Shown here piece after piece: positions 49,404-57,597 of a stretch of DNA of 64,000 bases. This DNA comes from UBA6136 sp044350805. GTDB lineage: Bacteria > Pseudomonadota > Gammaproteobacteria > Methylococcales > Methylococcaceae. The notes beneath the pieces were generated by a model that saw nothing but the letters and a program-made list of their open reading frames with translations, made no database searches and was not told the DNA's origin. The number at the start of each line of letters is the position of its first letter. Within the stretch, counting starts at the first letter, position 1. The translations under genes were made by a program, and so were the position numbers. The stretch spans positions 1 to 64,000 of the forward strand of contig JBILGU010000014.1 in the NCBI GenBank assembly GCA_044350805.1, in the 5' to 3' direction.

Positions 49404-50685
49404 GGCGACCGGTCAGGCATTCCTGGGTTGAATCAAAGTCGAGAAGTGTTGTTTCCCGGATGGAATAGGGAAGTGTGGCGGCCACCTTTGGATCGACCCA
49501 AAGGCCGACGCGATGAAACTCCGGGGTATAGCCGCTGATCCAGACTTTCCCCTCCGATTCCCGATGCCCTTCCCAGAGAACGGGCCGTGTTGAGCCCATC
49601 CACGCCTGCATGGCGCGGTGTTTCTGCGCCCTCGCAATGGCGTGAAGTTCGCGGCTTCGCTCTGACTGAATGTTCCCGGGGATGCGCTCCTTCATCTCGG
49701 CCGCAGCCGTTCCGGGTCTTGGCGAATAGGAAAAGATATGAAGATCACCAAAGCCCACCTCATGGACCAGGCTGAGGGTTTGATCCCAATCCGCCGGCGT
49801 TTCCCCTGGGAAGCCGACGATGATGTCTGAGGTCAGATTGATACCCGGAATCCCTTTTCGAAGTCGTGCGCAAAGATCGAGAAAGTCGCCCCGACGGGTT
49901 CGGCGCGCCATGCGCTTCAGTATGGCATCCGAACCTGACTGCAGGGGAAGATGGAGGTGAGGCATCAACCGCTCGTTCTGAAATAGCGCAATAAATGCAT
50001 CAGGAAGGTCCCAGGGCTCCAGTGAACCCAGTCGGATTCGGGGGATGTGGGTCTCGGCCAAAACGGTTTCGACCAATTGGGTCAAGTCACATCCCGTATC
50101 GCTCCCGTAGCCCCCAAGGTGAACCCCAGTGAGGACCACTTCGCCAATCCCCTCCGCTTCAAAGCGGTGAATTTCATTGACGATCGCCACAAGGGATCGG
50201 CTGCGTTCTTCCCCTCGGGCGAGGGTCACAATGCAATAGCTGCAACGGTAGCGGCAGCCATCCTGGACCTTGATGAACGCCCGATGGCGCCCCAGCCGGA
50301 ACAATGCGGAGCCCTCAGGATCCGTTGAGTGTGCGGGCATGGTCTCCGGCGGCAGTTTCTCTTGGGCCAATGCAACCAGCCGATGCTTCTCCTGATTGTC
50401 GACGACCAGATCCACCCCGAGGGTCGCTGCTTCATCGGGTTCGAGGGTGGCATAACAGCCGCTCAGGATGATTTTGGCCCCCGGATTCTCGCGACCGAGC
50501 TTGCGGATCAGGCTGCGGGATTTTCGCGTGGCATCCTGAGTGACGGCGCAGCTGTTGAGTACCAAAAGGTCCGCTTCTTCGCTGTCATCGACTACACGGT
50601 AGCCGGCAACCTGAAATTCTCTGGCCCAGGTCTCAAGCTCGGCTTCATTCAGCCTGCACCCGAGCGTCTTTAGCTGCACGCGCAT
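49381..50685 (-). CDS. mtaB: MtaB-like tRNA t6A37 methylthiotransferase
   Basis: 434 residues. Adds a methylthio group to N6-threonylcarbamoyladenosine at tRNA position 37. N-terminal UPF0004 domain with three Fe-S cysteines (TLGCRLNEAE, NSCAVT and SGCYAT) and radical-SAM cluster CRYRCSYC near residues 143-150; a C-terminal TRAM-like domain. The TLGCRLN and NSCAVT variants favour MtaB over MiaB or RimO. It lies 12 bases after dapB. Confidence 0.92.
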   Translation of the reverse strand: MRVQLKTLGCRLNEAELETWAREFQVAGYRVVDDSEEADLLVLNSCAVTQDATRKSRSLIRKLGRENPGAKIILSGCYATLEPDEAATLGVDLVVDNQEKHRLVALAQEKLPPETMPAHSTDPEGSALFRLGRHRAFIKVQDGCRYRCSYCIVTLARGEERSRSLVAIVNEIHRFEAEGIGEVVLTGVHLGGYGSDTGCDLTQLVETVLAETHIPRIRLGSLEPWDLPDAFIALFQNERLMPHLHLPLQSGSDAILKRMARRTRRGDFLDLCARLRKGIPGINLTSDIIVGFPGETPADWDQTLSLVHEVGFGDLHIFSYSPRPGTAAAEMKERIPGNIQSERSRELHAIARAQKHRAMQAWMGSTRPVLWEGHRESEGKVWISGYTPEFHRVGLWVDPKVAATLPYSIRETTLLDFDSTQECLTGRLDGTAHG

Positions 50686-50697
50686 GATGATGGGTAA

Positions 50698-51510
50698 TCA
50701 GCGGGCGTCCTTGAGGCCCAGGACGTCCTGCATGTCGAATAGGCCTGGCGATTGAGAGGAAAGCCAGTGGGCTGCCCGCATGGCGCCCTTGGCAAAGGTC
50801 ATGCGGCTCGAGGCATGGTGGCGGATCTCGACCCGCTCGCCCTCATCGGCAAACATCACCGTATGGTCCCCAACGATGTCCCCGGCCCGGATCACGGAGA
50901 AACCAATGGTTCCCGGTTGCCGCTCTCCCGTATGTCCTTCGCGCGCCCAGACGGCGCAGTCATCGAGATCGCGTCCCAGGGCTGCGGCGACGACTTCGCC
51001 CATCCTCAGAGCCGTTCCGGAGGGCGCATCCACCTTGTGACGATGATGTGCCTCGATGATTTCAATATCGGTCTCCTGGCCAATCACCCGGGTGGCGATC
51101 TCGAGGAGCTTCAGTGAGAGATTGACGCCCACACTCATGTTGGGTGCGAGCATGATCGGGATCGTCCGGGCCGCATCGCTGATCAGTCCCTTTTCGGCCG
51201 CTGAAAAGCCCGTTGTACCGATCACCATGCGCTTGCCGTTCTCCACACAGATCTTCAACGCCGCAAGGGAAGGTTCGGGTCGGGTGAAGTCGATCAAGAC
51301 ATCAAACTGGTCGACCACCTGATCCAGACGGTCCGTTACGGGGATACCCAAGGCACCCATTCCAGCAAGAAGGCCTGCATCGGTTCCGATGGATGAACTT
51401 CCGGGGCGCTCAATGGCCGCACCCAGCGTCAGATGCTCGGCCTGTTGGCAGGCGGTGATCAGGGCATGGCCCATCCGGCCATCGGCGCCGAGAATCGCAA
51501 TTCTGGTCAT
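50698..51510 (-). CDS. dapB: DapB, 4-hydroxy-tetrahydrodipicolinate reductase
   Basis: 270 residues. Second committed step of the DAP/lysine route. NAD(P)-binding IAILGADGRMGHAL is at 4-17; VIGTTGFS and the catalytic signature EIIEAHHRHKVDAPSGTAL are seen. It follows dnaJ as in xanthomonads and other relatives, after a terminator-like hairpin. Confidence 0.96.
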   Translation of the reverse strand: MTRIAILGADGRMGHALITACQQAEHLTLGAAIERPGSSSIGTDAGLLAGMGALGIPVTDRLDQVVDQFDVLIDFTRPEPSLAALKICVENGKRMVIGTTGFSAAEKGLISDAARTIPIMLAPNMSVGVNLSLKLLEIATRVIGQETDIEIIEAHHRHKVDAPSGTALRMGEVVAAALGRDLDDCAVWAREGHTGERQPGTIGFSVIRAGDIVGDHTVMFADEGERVEIRHHASSRMTFAKGAMRAAHWLSSQSPGLFDMQDVLGLKDAR

Positions 51511-51530
51511 GTGTATTTCCGTCAGGGACT

Positions 51531-51557
51531 AAAAAAGTGGGCGCACCCGGCGCCCAC
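51531..51557 (-). terminator. Intrinsic terminator or attenuator between dnaJ and dapB
   Basis: On the minus strand GTGGGCGC-CGGGT-GCGCCCAC is followed by T6. Only 20 bases remain to the dapB start, so dapB must be reached by read-through or from a promoter inside dnaJ. Confidence 0.75.
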
Positions 51558-51584
51558 GATGGAAAGTTTTACAGCGGGCTTTCA

Positions 51585-52724
51585 TTAAAGCCCGATTTTA
51601 TCGAAAAACTGCTTCACCCCATCAAGCCAGCCATGGGCCTGAGGGCTGTGTTTGCTTCCACCCCCGGTCAAGGATTGATCCAGCTGTTGAATCAGGTCGA
51701 TTTGCTCCTTGCTGAGGTGCACCGGGGTCTCCAGCCGAACGCGGCACATCAGGTCGCCCGTGGGGCCGCCTCGCACCGGCTTGACCCCTTTCCCACTCAG
51801 TCGGAACATGCGCCCCGTTTGGGTTTCTTGAGGAATCTTCAGCGTCACTTTGCCAGACAGGGTTGGCACTTCAACCTCACCCCCGATGCAAGCGGTCGGA
51901 AAGCTGATCGGGACTTCGCAATAGAGGTTGGCGCCATCACGGGTAAATATCGCGTGTTCCTTGACCGCGATCTGGACATAAAGATCTCCGGGGGGGGCGC
52001 CGGCTTCCCCGGCTTCGCCTTCCCCTGAAAGCCGAATCCGGTCGCCATTGTCGACCCCGGGCGGAATCTTGACCGACAGCGTCTTGGTTTCCTGAATGCG
52101 GCCCTGACCATGGCAGCTTTTGCAGGGATCCTTGATCTGCTTTCCCGAACCTCGGCAGGTGGGGCAGGTTTGCTGGACACTGAAAAAGCCCTGCTGCATC
52201 CGAACGGCACCATGCCCATGACAGGTGGTACACGTCAGAACCTTTGAGCCCTTGGCTGCCCCGCTGCCGTCACAACTGGAACAACCGACCAGGGTAGGAA
52301 TCGGAATCTTGACTTCGGTTCCGCCGACCGCCTCTTCGAGCGTGACCTCGAGGTTATAGCGAAGGTCAGAGCCTCGCTGCGCGCCGCCACGGCCGCCGCG
52401 GGCACCGCCGCCTCCAAAGATGTCACCAAAGACATCGCCGAAGATATCGCTGAAGTTGGCTCCGGCACCACCAAATCCGGCACCGCCGCCCATCGAGGGG
52501 TCAACGCCGGCATGGCCGAACTGATCGTATGCGGCGCGTTTTTTGGGATCCGAGAGGACATCATTGGCCTCCTTGATCTTTTTGAACTGCTCCTCGGCCT
52601 CCGGATTATCGCTGTTCCGATCCGGGTGGTATTTCATCGCAAGGCGACGAAAGCTTTTCTTGATCTCTGCATCGGTTGCGTTTCGGGCAACGCCGAGCAG
52701 TTGGTAATAGTCTTCTTTGGCCAT
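51585..52724 (-). CDS. dnaJ: DnaJ, co-chaperone
   Basis: 379 residues, full length. J domain (1-70) with HPD in KYHPDRN, a Gly/Phe-rich linker with GGGA repeats (75-125), four CxxCxGxG zinc motifs (CSSCDGSG, CTTCHGHG, CPTCRGSG, CKSCHGQG) and the C-terminal substrate-binding region. Stimulates DnaK ATPase. The ribosome binding site is separated from the start by a hairpin (see separate entry). Confidence 0.97.
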   Translation of the reverse strand: MAKEDYYQLLGVARNATDAEIKKSFRRLAMKYHPDRNSDNPEAEEQFKKIKEANDVLSDPKKRAAYDQFGHAGVDPSMGGGAGFGGAGANFSDIFGDVFGDIFGGGGARGGRGGAQRGSDLRYNLEVTLEEAVGGTEVKIPIPTLVGCSSCDGSGAAKGSKVLTCTTCHGHGAVRMQQGFFSVQQTCPTCRGSGKQIKDPCKSCHGQGRIQETKTLSVKIPPGVDNGDRIRLSGEGEAGEAGAPPGDLYVQIAVKEHAIFTRDGANLYCEVPISFPTACIGGEVEVPTLSGKVTLKIPQETQTGRMFRLSGKGVKPVRGGPTGDLMCRVRLETPVHLSKEQIDLIQQLDQSLTGGGSKHSPQAHGWLDGVKQFFDKIGL

Positions 52725-52727
52725 GAC

Positions 52728-52760
52728 GCAAAATGCCGCGGCATTGACCGCGGCTCCTTA
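52728..52760 (-). promoter_or_regulatory. Hairpin between the dnaJ ribosome binding site and start codon
   Basis: On the minus strand AAGGAG (52755-52760) is followed directly by the stem GCCGCGG-TCAATG-CCGCGGC (52735-52754), then 10 bases and ATG. Linear spacing between ribosome site and ATG is about 30 bases, but only about 10 if the hairpin folds. No closer ribosome site is seen. Confidence 0.6.
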
Positions 52761-52827
52761 GTGATGAGGTTCAGTGGCCTGGGATGACCTTTGGGATCAC
52801 CCCAGGGAGAAAGATGCCTTCGGCCTC

Positions 52828-54756
52828 TTACTTCTTGTCGTCCTTAACTTCCTCGAACTCCGCATCGACGATGTCATCTTGTGCGGCTGAGGAGGACGCT
52901 CCGGCTGCACCCATGTCCGGAGCCGCGCCTTCGGCGCCTTTCTGAGCATAGAGACGTTCGGCCAGTTTTCCGGAGACCTCGGTCAGCTTCTGGGTCTTTT
53001 CGTCAATGATGTCCTTGTCGTCACCGGCAATGGCTTCCTTGAGCTCCGCGATGGCTGACTCAATCTGGGTCTTTTCGTCCGCCTGGACGCCATCCCCAAG
53101 TTCGCTCACCGTTTTCTGGGCTGCGTGGATGAGCGAGTCCGCCTGGTTACGGGCCTGGACCAGTTCATGAATCCGCTTGTCTTCCTCAGCGTGCAGTTCC
53201 GCATCGCGAACCATCCGCTGGATCTCGTCATCGCTTAAGCCACTGGAGGCTGTGATGCGAATCGATTGCTCCTTGCCGGTCGCCTTATCCTTTGCCGAAA
53301 CGTGGAGGATACCATTGGCGTCAATGTCGAAAGTGACCTCAATCTGCGGCATGCCGCGGGGGGCAGGCGGAATGTCGGCAAGATCAAAACGGCCGAGGGA
53401 CTTGTTGTCCTTTGACATTTCGCGCTCGCCCTGCAGCACGTGGATCGTCACGGCCGTCTGGTTGTCGTCCGCCGTCGAGAACACCTGACCGGTCTTGGTC
53501 GGGATGGTGGTGTTCTTTTCGATCAGCTTGGTCATGACGCCACCCAGGGTTTCGATGCCCAGCGACAGCGGCGTGACATCGAGCAGGAGGACATCCTTGA
53601 CCTGGCCCCCGAGAACGCCGCCCTGAATGGCAGCGCCCAGCGCCACAGCTTCGTCCGGGTTGACGTCCTTGCGGGGTTCACGGCCGAAAATTTCCGTGAC
53701 CATCTCCTGAACCTTGGGCATCCGGCTTTGACCGCCGACGAGAATGATTTCGTCGATCTCGCTGGCCTTGAGCCCTGAATCCTTGATCGCGGTTTCGCAG
53801 GGCGCACGCGTTCTCAGGACCAGATCCTCGACCAAGGACTCGAGCTTGGCCCGGGTCAGCTTCAGGTTAAGGTGCTTGGGACCTGTCGCATCTGCGGTCA
53901 CATAGGGCAGGTTGATGTCCGTCTGCTGGCTGGATGAAAGCTCGATCTTGGCCTTTTCTGCAGCTTCCTTGAGGCGCTGCAGGGCCAGCGGATCATTGTG
54001 AAGGTCAATGCCGCTTTCCTTTTTGAATTCCTCACACAGCCAGTCGATGATGCGAAGATCAAAGTCCTCGCCGCCAAGGTGCGTGTCACCATTGGTCGAA
54101 AGCACCTCAAACTGATGTTCGCCATCGACTTCGGCGATCTCGATGATCGAGACGTCAAAGGTACCGCCGCCGAGGTCGTAGACCGCAACCTTCATGTCAC
54201 CCTGCTTGCGATCCAGGCCGAAGGCCATGGCGGCTGCCGTGGGTTCATTGATGATGCGCTTGACTTCAAGGCCCGCGATACGCCCTGCATCCTTGGTGGC
54301 CTGACGTTGTGAGTCGTTGAAGTAAGCCGGTACCGTGATCACGGCTTCGGTCACTTCTTCGCCGAGGAACGCTTCCGCATCCTTCTTGAGTTTCATGAGG
54401 ACGCGAGCAGAGACTTCTGGCGGCGCCATTTTCTTGCCGTTGGCTTCAACCCACGCATCGCCATTGTCTGCACCGACAATTTTGAAGGGCACCAGGTGAA
54501 TGTCTTTCTGGACTTCAGCATCCTTGAATCGACGACCGATCAGACGCTTGACCGCATACAAGGTGTTGGTGGGGTTGGTCACCGCCTGACGTTTAGCGGA
54601 CTGGCCGACCAGAACTTCGTTGTCGGGTGCGAAGGCAACGATCGAGGGGGTCGTCCTTGCGCCTTCGGAATTCTCGATCACCCGGGGCTTGCCGCCCTCA
54701 AGGATGGCCACACAGGAATTCGTGGTGCCCAAATCGATGCCGATGATTTTTGACAT
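52828..54756 (-). CDS. dnaK: DnaK, Hsp70 chaperone
   Basis: 642 residues, standard length. N-terminal ATPase with IGIDLGTTNSCVAILEG, VYDLGGGTFDVSIIE and ILVGGQSRMP; substrate-binding domain from about 390 to 500, and a C-terminal lid ending in acidic EFEEVKDDKK. Works with DnaJ and GrpE. A partly matched hairpin lies after its stop (52776-52806) and may tune dnaJ levels. Confidence 0.98.
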   Translation of the reverse strand: MSKIIGIDLGTTNSCVAILEGGKPRVIENSEGARTTPSIVAFAPDNEVLVGQSAKRQAVTNPTNTLYAVKRLIGRRFKDAEVQKDIHLVPFKIVGADNGDAWVEANGKKMAPPEVSARVLMKLKKDAEAFLGEEVTEAVITVPAYFNDSQRQATKDAGRIAGLEVKRIINEPTAAAMAFGLDRKQGDMKVAVYDLGGGTFDVSIIEIAEVDGEHQFEVLSTNGDTHLGGEDFDLRIIDWLCEEFKKESGIDLHNDPLALQRLKEAAEKAKIELSSSQQTDINLPYVTADATGPKHLNLKLTRAKLESLVEDLVLRTRAPCETAIKDSGLKASEIDEIILVGGQSRMPKVQEMVTEIFGREPRKDVNPDEAVALGAAIQGGVLGGQVKDVLLLDVTPLSLGIETLGGVMTKLIEKNTTIPTKTGQVFSTADDNQTAVTIHVLQGEREMSKDNKSLGRFDLADIPPAPRGMPQIEVTFDIDANGILHVSAKDKATGKEQSIRITASSGLSDDEIQRMVRDAELHAEEDKRIHELVQARNQADSLIHAAQKTVSELGDGVQADEKTQIESAIAELKEAIAGDDKDIIDEKTQKLTEVSGKLAERLYAQKGAEGAAPDMGAAGASSSAAQDDIVDAEFEEVKDDKK

Positions 54757-54799
54757 GCTTTTCTCCGGGGTAAAACGCTGAAATAGGGTGATCTTTTGA

Positions 54800-54825
54800 A
54801 TCTGATGCCGATATTGGGATCAGAT
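54800..54825. repeat. Inverted repeat in the grpE-dnaK spacer
   Basis: ATCTGAT (54800-54806) and ATCAGAT (54819-54825), 12-base loop, 44 bases upstream of dnaK. No T-run. Probably an mRNA structure rather than a terminator. Confidence 0.4.
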
Positions 54826-54842
54826 CCTGATTTTCAAGAGGG

Positions 54843-55415
54843 TTATTGCGGTGCCTGTGCAACGACGACCATTGCCGGGCGCAAAAGGCGTTCGCTGAGG
54901 AGATATCCCTTTTGATAGACCTTGAGCACGGTATTCGCTTCCGCATCCGGGGTGGGCTGCATGGCCATGGCCTGATGCAATTCGGGGTTGAATTTTTCGC
55001 CCTCGGGGTTGACCGCGACCAGCTGGAATTTTTCAAAACCGGCCTGAAGCTGCTTCAGCGTCAGTTCCATGCCTTCGCGCAGCTTGGCGACTTCCGGGTT
55101 ATCACTGGATTCGACGCCCAATCCGAGCTCAAGACTGTCTGCAACGCTCAGGAGTTCGCGGGCGAATTTTTCGATGGCGAACTTGTGGGCATTCTGGACA
55201 TCCTTTTCAGCCCGGCGCTTAAGGTTTTCGAGTTCGGCTTGGGTTCTGATGAAGCGATCCCAGTTCTCCTGAGTTTTTTCCTGCGCCGCGGCTAAGGCCT
55301 GGGTCAGAGATTCCAGGGTGGGGGTTTCATTCGGTGCATCGCCAGAAAGGGTTTCCTCGGCCTTTACGTCGGCTGCGGTTTGCGTTTCTTCTGGCAAAAC
55401 GTCATCAGGGCTCAT
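54843..55415 (-). CDS. grpE: GrpE, nucleotide exchange factor
   Basis: 190 residues. Acidic N-terminal tail, a long helical dimerisation region (about 35-110, with WDRFIRTQAELENLKRRAEKD written here as two parts: WDRFIRTQAE and LENLKRRAEKD), then the beta domain with EGMELTLKQL and VLKVYQKGYLL. Releases ADP from DnaK. Second gene of the hrcA operon. Confidence 0.95.
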   Translation of the reverse strand: MSPDDVLPEETQTAADVKAEETLSGDAPNETPTLESLTQALAAAQEKTQENWDRFIRTQAELENLKRRAEKDVQNAHKFAIEKFARELLSVADSLELGLGVESSDNPEVAKLREGMELTLKQLQAGFEKFQLVAVNPEGEKFNPELHQAMAMQPTPDAEANTVLKVYQKGYLLSERLLRPAMVVVAQAPQ

Positions 55416-55487
55416 GGGGAGCGGCTCCTCGTTGGTGTTTTTACAGTCGCAAGGCCCTGAATCCCTCAGGATGAGGACCTCAATTCA

Positions 55488-56546
55488 TCAAAGTGGGGGC
55501 AAACTTTGCAGATTCAAGGCCGCGCCCACCAGTTTTGCGGTGAGATCGACCAAAGGGATGACCCGCTCATATTCCATGCGGGTTGGACCGATCACGCCGA
55601 GGACCCCGACCGCGCGATCATGGATGCTGTAGGCCGAGGTCACCAGGCTGCATTGGTCAAAGGCACGATGTCCTGACTCCTCTCCAATGAAGATTTTGAC
55701 GCCAGGGGATTGGATGCAGCGATCCATCAGGCGAACCATGTCTTCTTTCTGGTGCAAGGTTTCAAAAAGATGTCGAAATTGATCGATATGGGCCAGCTCG
55801 GAAAAATCCATCAGGTTAATTTCGCCGCTCACCAAAAGGGGTTTTCTCGGCGGGGCGGACGGATTGAGTGCGAGTTCACTCAGGTGTGCGGCATCCAGGA
55901 GTTCCTGGCTGAGCTTTTCGCGAACGTCCTTGACTTCGCGAAGCAGGGTTTCCTTGACCTGAGTCACATCCCGTCCGGCAAAGCGACTGTTGAGAAAGTT
56001 TGCGGCGGCCTGAAGCTCTGCGGGGGTGAACTCTCTTGGAGCCTGAATGATCTTGTTCTGAATCTCCTGCTGTCCTGAGATGAGGATGACCAGCAGGCGG
56101 CCCTCGGAGAGGGGCAGAAACTCAATGTGCGTGAAGGTTCGGCTCTCATGCCTTGGAAGCATGACCACGCCGGCCATGTGAGTGGTCTCTGAAAGAAGCC
56201 TTGAAACCGCCTCAAGAAGGTCCGACGGGGACTGCTGCTGAACAATTTCCTCTTGTAACTGCCGAATGAAAGCTTCTTCCAGGGGGCGAACGGTCAGAAG
56301 GGTGTCGATGAAAAGCCTGTAGCCCGAAGTGGTGGGCATCCGACCTGCGCTGGTATGCGGGGCGGTAATGAGCCCGAGGTCTTCAAGGTCGGCCATCACA
56401 TTACGGATGGTGGCAGGGCTCAGGTTAAGCCCGGCTTCCTTGGCCAAGGCCCTGGAGCCCACCGGTTGCCCCTCATCGATATAGCGCTCTACGAGCACCT
56501 TCAAAAGGTGTTGGGCGCGATCGTTGAGGGGAGGTGGGGTCGGCAC
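55488..56546 (-). CDS. hrcA: HrcA, heat-inducible repressor
   Basis: 352 residues from the GTG at 56546. The open frame reaches an ATG at 56594, but that lies upstream of and within the CIRCE/promoter region, so it cannot be the start of the mature message. An N-terminal winged helix (DRAQHLLKVLVERYI, LSPATIRNVMADLEDLGLI) binds CIRCE; the remainder is the HrcA fold (SAGRMPTTSGYRLFID). HrcA represses its own operon and is kept active by GroEL. Confidence 0.93.
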   Translation of the reverse strand: MPTPPPLNDRAQHLLKVLVERYIDEGQPVGSRALAKEAGLNLSPATIRNVMADLEDLGLITAPHTSAGRMPTTSGYRLFIDTLLTVRPLEEAFIRQLQEEIVQQQSPSDLLEAVSRLLSETTHMAGVVMLPRHESRTFTHIEFLPLSEGRLLVILISGQQEIQNKIIQAPREFTPAELQAAANFLNSRFAGRDVTQVKETLLREVKDVREKLSQELLDAAHLSELALNPSAPPRKPLLVSGEINLMDFSELAHIDQFRHLFETLHQKEDMVRLMDRCIQSPGVKIFIGEESGHRAFDQCSLVTSAYSIHDRAVGVLGVIGPTRMEYERVIPLVDLTAKLVGAALNLQSLPPL

Positions 56547-56557
56547 GATGGAAGAAA

Positions 56558-56584
56558 TTAGCACTCTCGGTTTTAGAGTGCCAA
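56558..56584 (-). promoter_or_regulatory. CIRCE operator
   Basis: TTAGCACTC-N9-GAGTGCCAA, one mismatch from the CIRCE consensus TTAGCACTC-N9-GAGTGCTAA. It directly abuts the -10 element of the hrcA promoter, so bound HrcA would cover the transcription start. Confidence 0.95.
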
Positions 56585-56613
56585 AAACTAGCAATCCCTA
56601 GATTCTGTGTCAA
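56585..56613 (-). promoter_or_regulatory. Sigma70 promoter of the hrcA-grpE-dnaK-dnaJ operon
   Basis: On the minus strand TTGACA (56613-56608), 17-base spacer and TAGTTT (56590-56585). The start point would fall inside the CIRCE. No sigma32-like CTTGAA/CCCCAT pair was recognised. Confidence 0.75.
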
Positions 56614-56710
56614 GATCGACTTACCATAGAACCCGTTAGGGAAGTGTCTTCCCCCTTGCGGGCCAATGTCCTTGCCCCCGTCTGCCAACCGCTGAATTTC
56701 CTCATCACAA

Positions 56711-57595
56711 ATGAATGATGCAGTCCGATTTCGAGTCGCTGGCCTGATCGCCAAGCCTGATGCCGAGCGGGTGGGAGAGGCGCTGGGCGAACTTCAGCGT
56801 TTTCTGGCCGGCCGCGGTGTGGCCATCGTGCCTGAATCGGACACGGCCCGAATCTTAGGGATTTCCTCGGGCGTCCCTTTGGAGGCCTTAGGGCGTCAGG
56901 TGGATTTTGCGGTGGTCGTCGGGGGTGATGGGACGCTGCTTGGGGCCGCCCGCGCGCTCGCGCCCTATGACGTGCCGCTGCTTGGTGTCAATCTGGGGCG
57001 GCTCGGATTCCTTGCGGATATTTCTCCCGTCGATCTAGTGGCGCGCCTGAGAGAGGTGCTGGATGGTGCCTGCACCGAGGAGCGCCGATTCCTTCTGACG
57101 GCCAGCGTCATTCGGAATGGGGTGAAGATTTTCGAGCAGTCAGCGGTCAACGATGTGGTCGTTCATCGCTCCAATGCGACCAGCATGATCGAGATGGTCA
57201 CCCACGTCGATGGGGTTTTTTTGAACTCCCAACGTTCCGATGGGCTGATTGTTTCAACGCCAACGGGCTCCACGGCTTACGCCCTCTCCGTCGGCGGACC
57301 GATTTTGTCCCCGTGCCTTAAGGCATTGGTGTTGGCGCCCATCAATCCCCATGCTCTGACGATGCGACCGATTGTTCTCGACAGTGAGAGCGTCATCGGA
57401 ATTACCTTCCGTGCCGGTCGAAATTTTGGTGCGCGGGTGATTTGTGACAGCGTGACCAGTCCAAACCTTGAACTCGAAGACCGCATCGAAATTCGGCAGT
57501 CAGGTCGTTTTTTCAGGCTGTTGCATCCTGAGGACTATGACTTTTTTGAAATTCTCAGGGCGAAACTGAACTGGAGCTCCGGTCAACCGGCCTAG
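56711..57595 (+). CDS. nadK: NAD kinase
   Basis: 294 residues. Phosphorylates NAD to NADP. The catalytic GGDGT is in VVVGGDGTLLGAARAL near residues 70-85, LGVNLGRLGFLAD follows, and the second family motif is TPTGSTAYALSVGGPI with NAD-binding residues. Divergent from hrcA across 126 bases; followed by recN 2 bases downstream. Confidence 0.96.
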   Translation: MNDAVRFRVAGLIAKPDAERVGEALGELQRFLAGRGVAIVPESDTARILGISSGVPLEALGRQVDFAVVVGGDGTLLGAARALAPYDVPLLGVNLGRLGFLADISPVDLVARLREVLDGACTEERRFLLTASVIRNGVKIFEQSAVNDVVVHRSNATSMIEMVTHVDGVFLNSQRSDGLIVSTPTGSTAYALSVGGPILSPCLKALVLAPINPHALTMRPIVLDSESVIGITFRAGRNFGARVICDSVTSPNLELEDRIEIRQSGRFFRLLHPEDYDFFEILRAKLNWSSGQPA

Positions 57596-57597
57596 CC

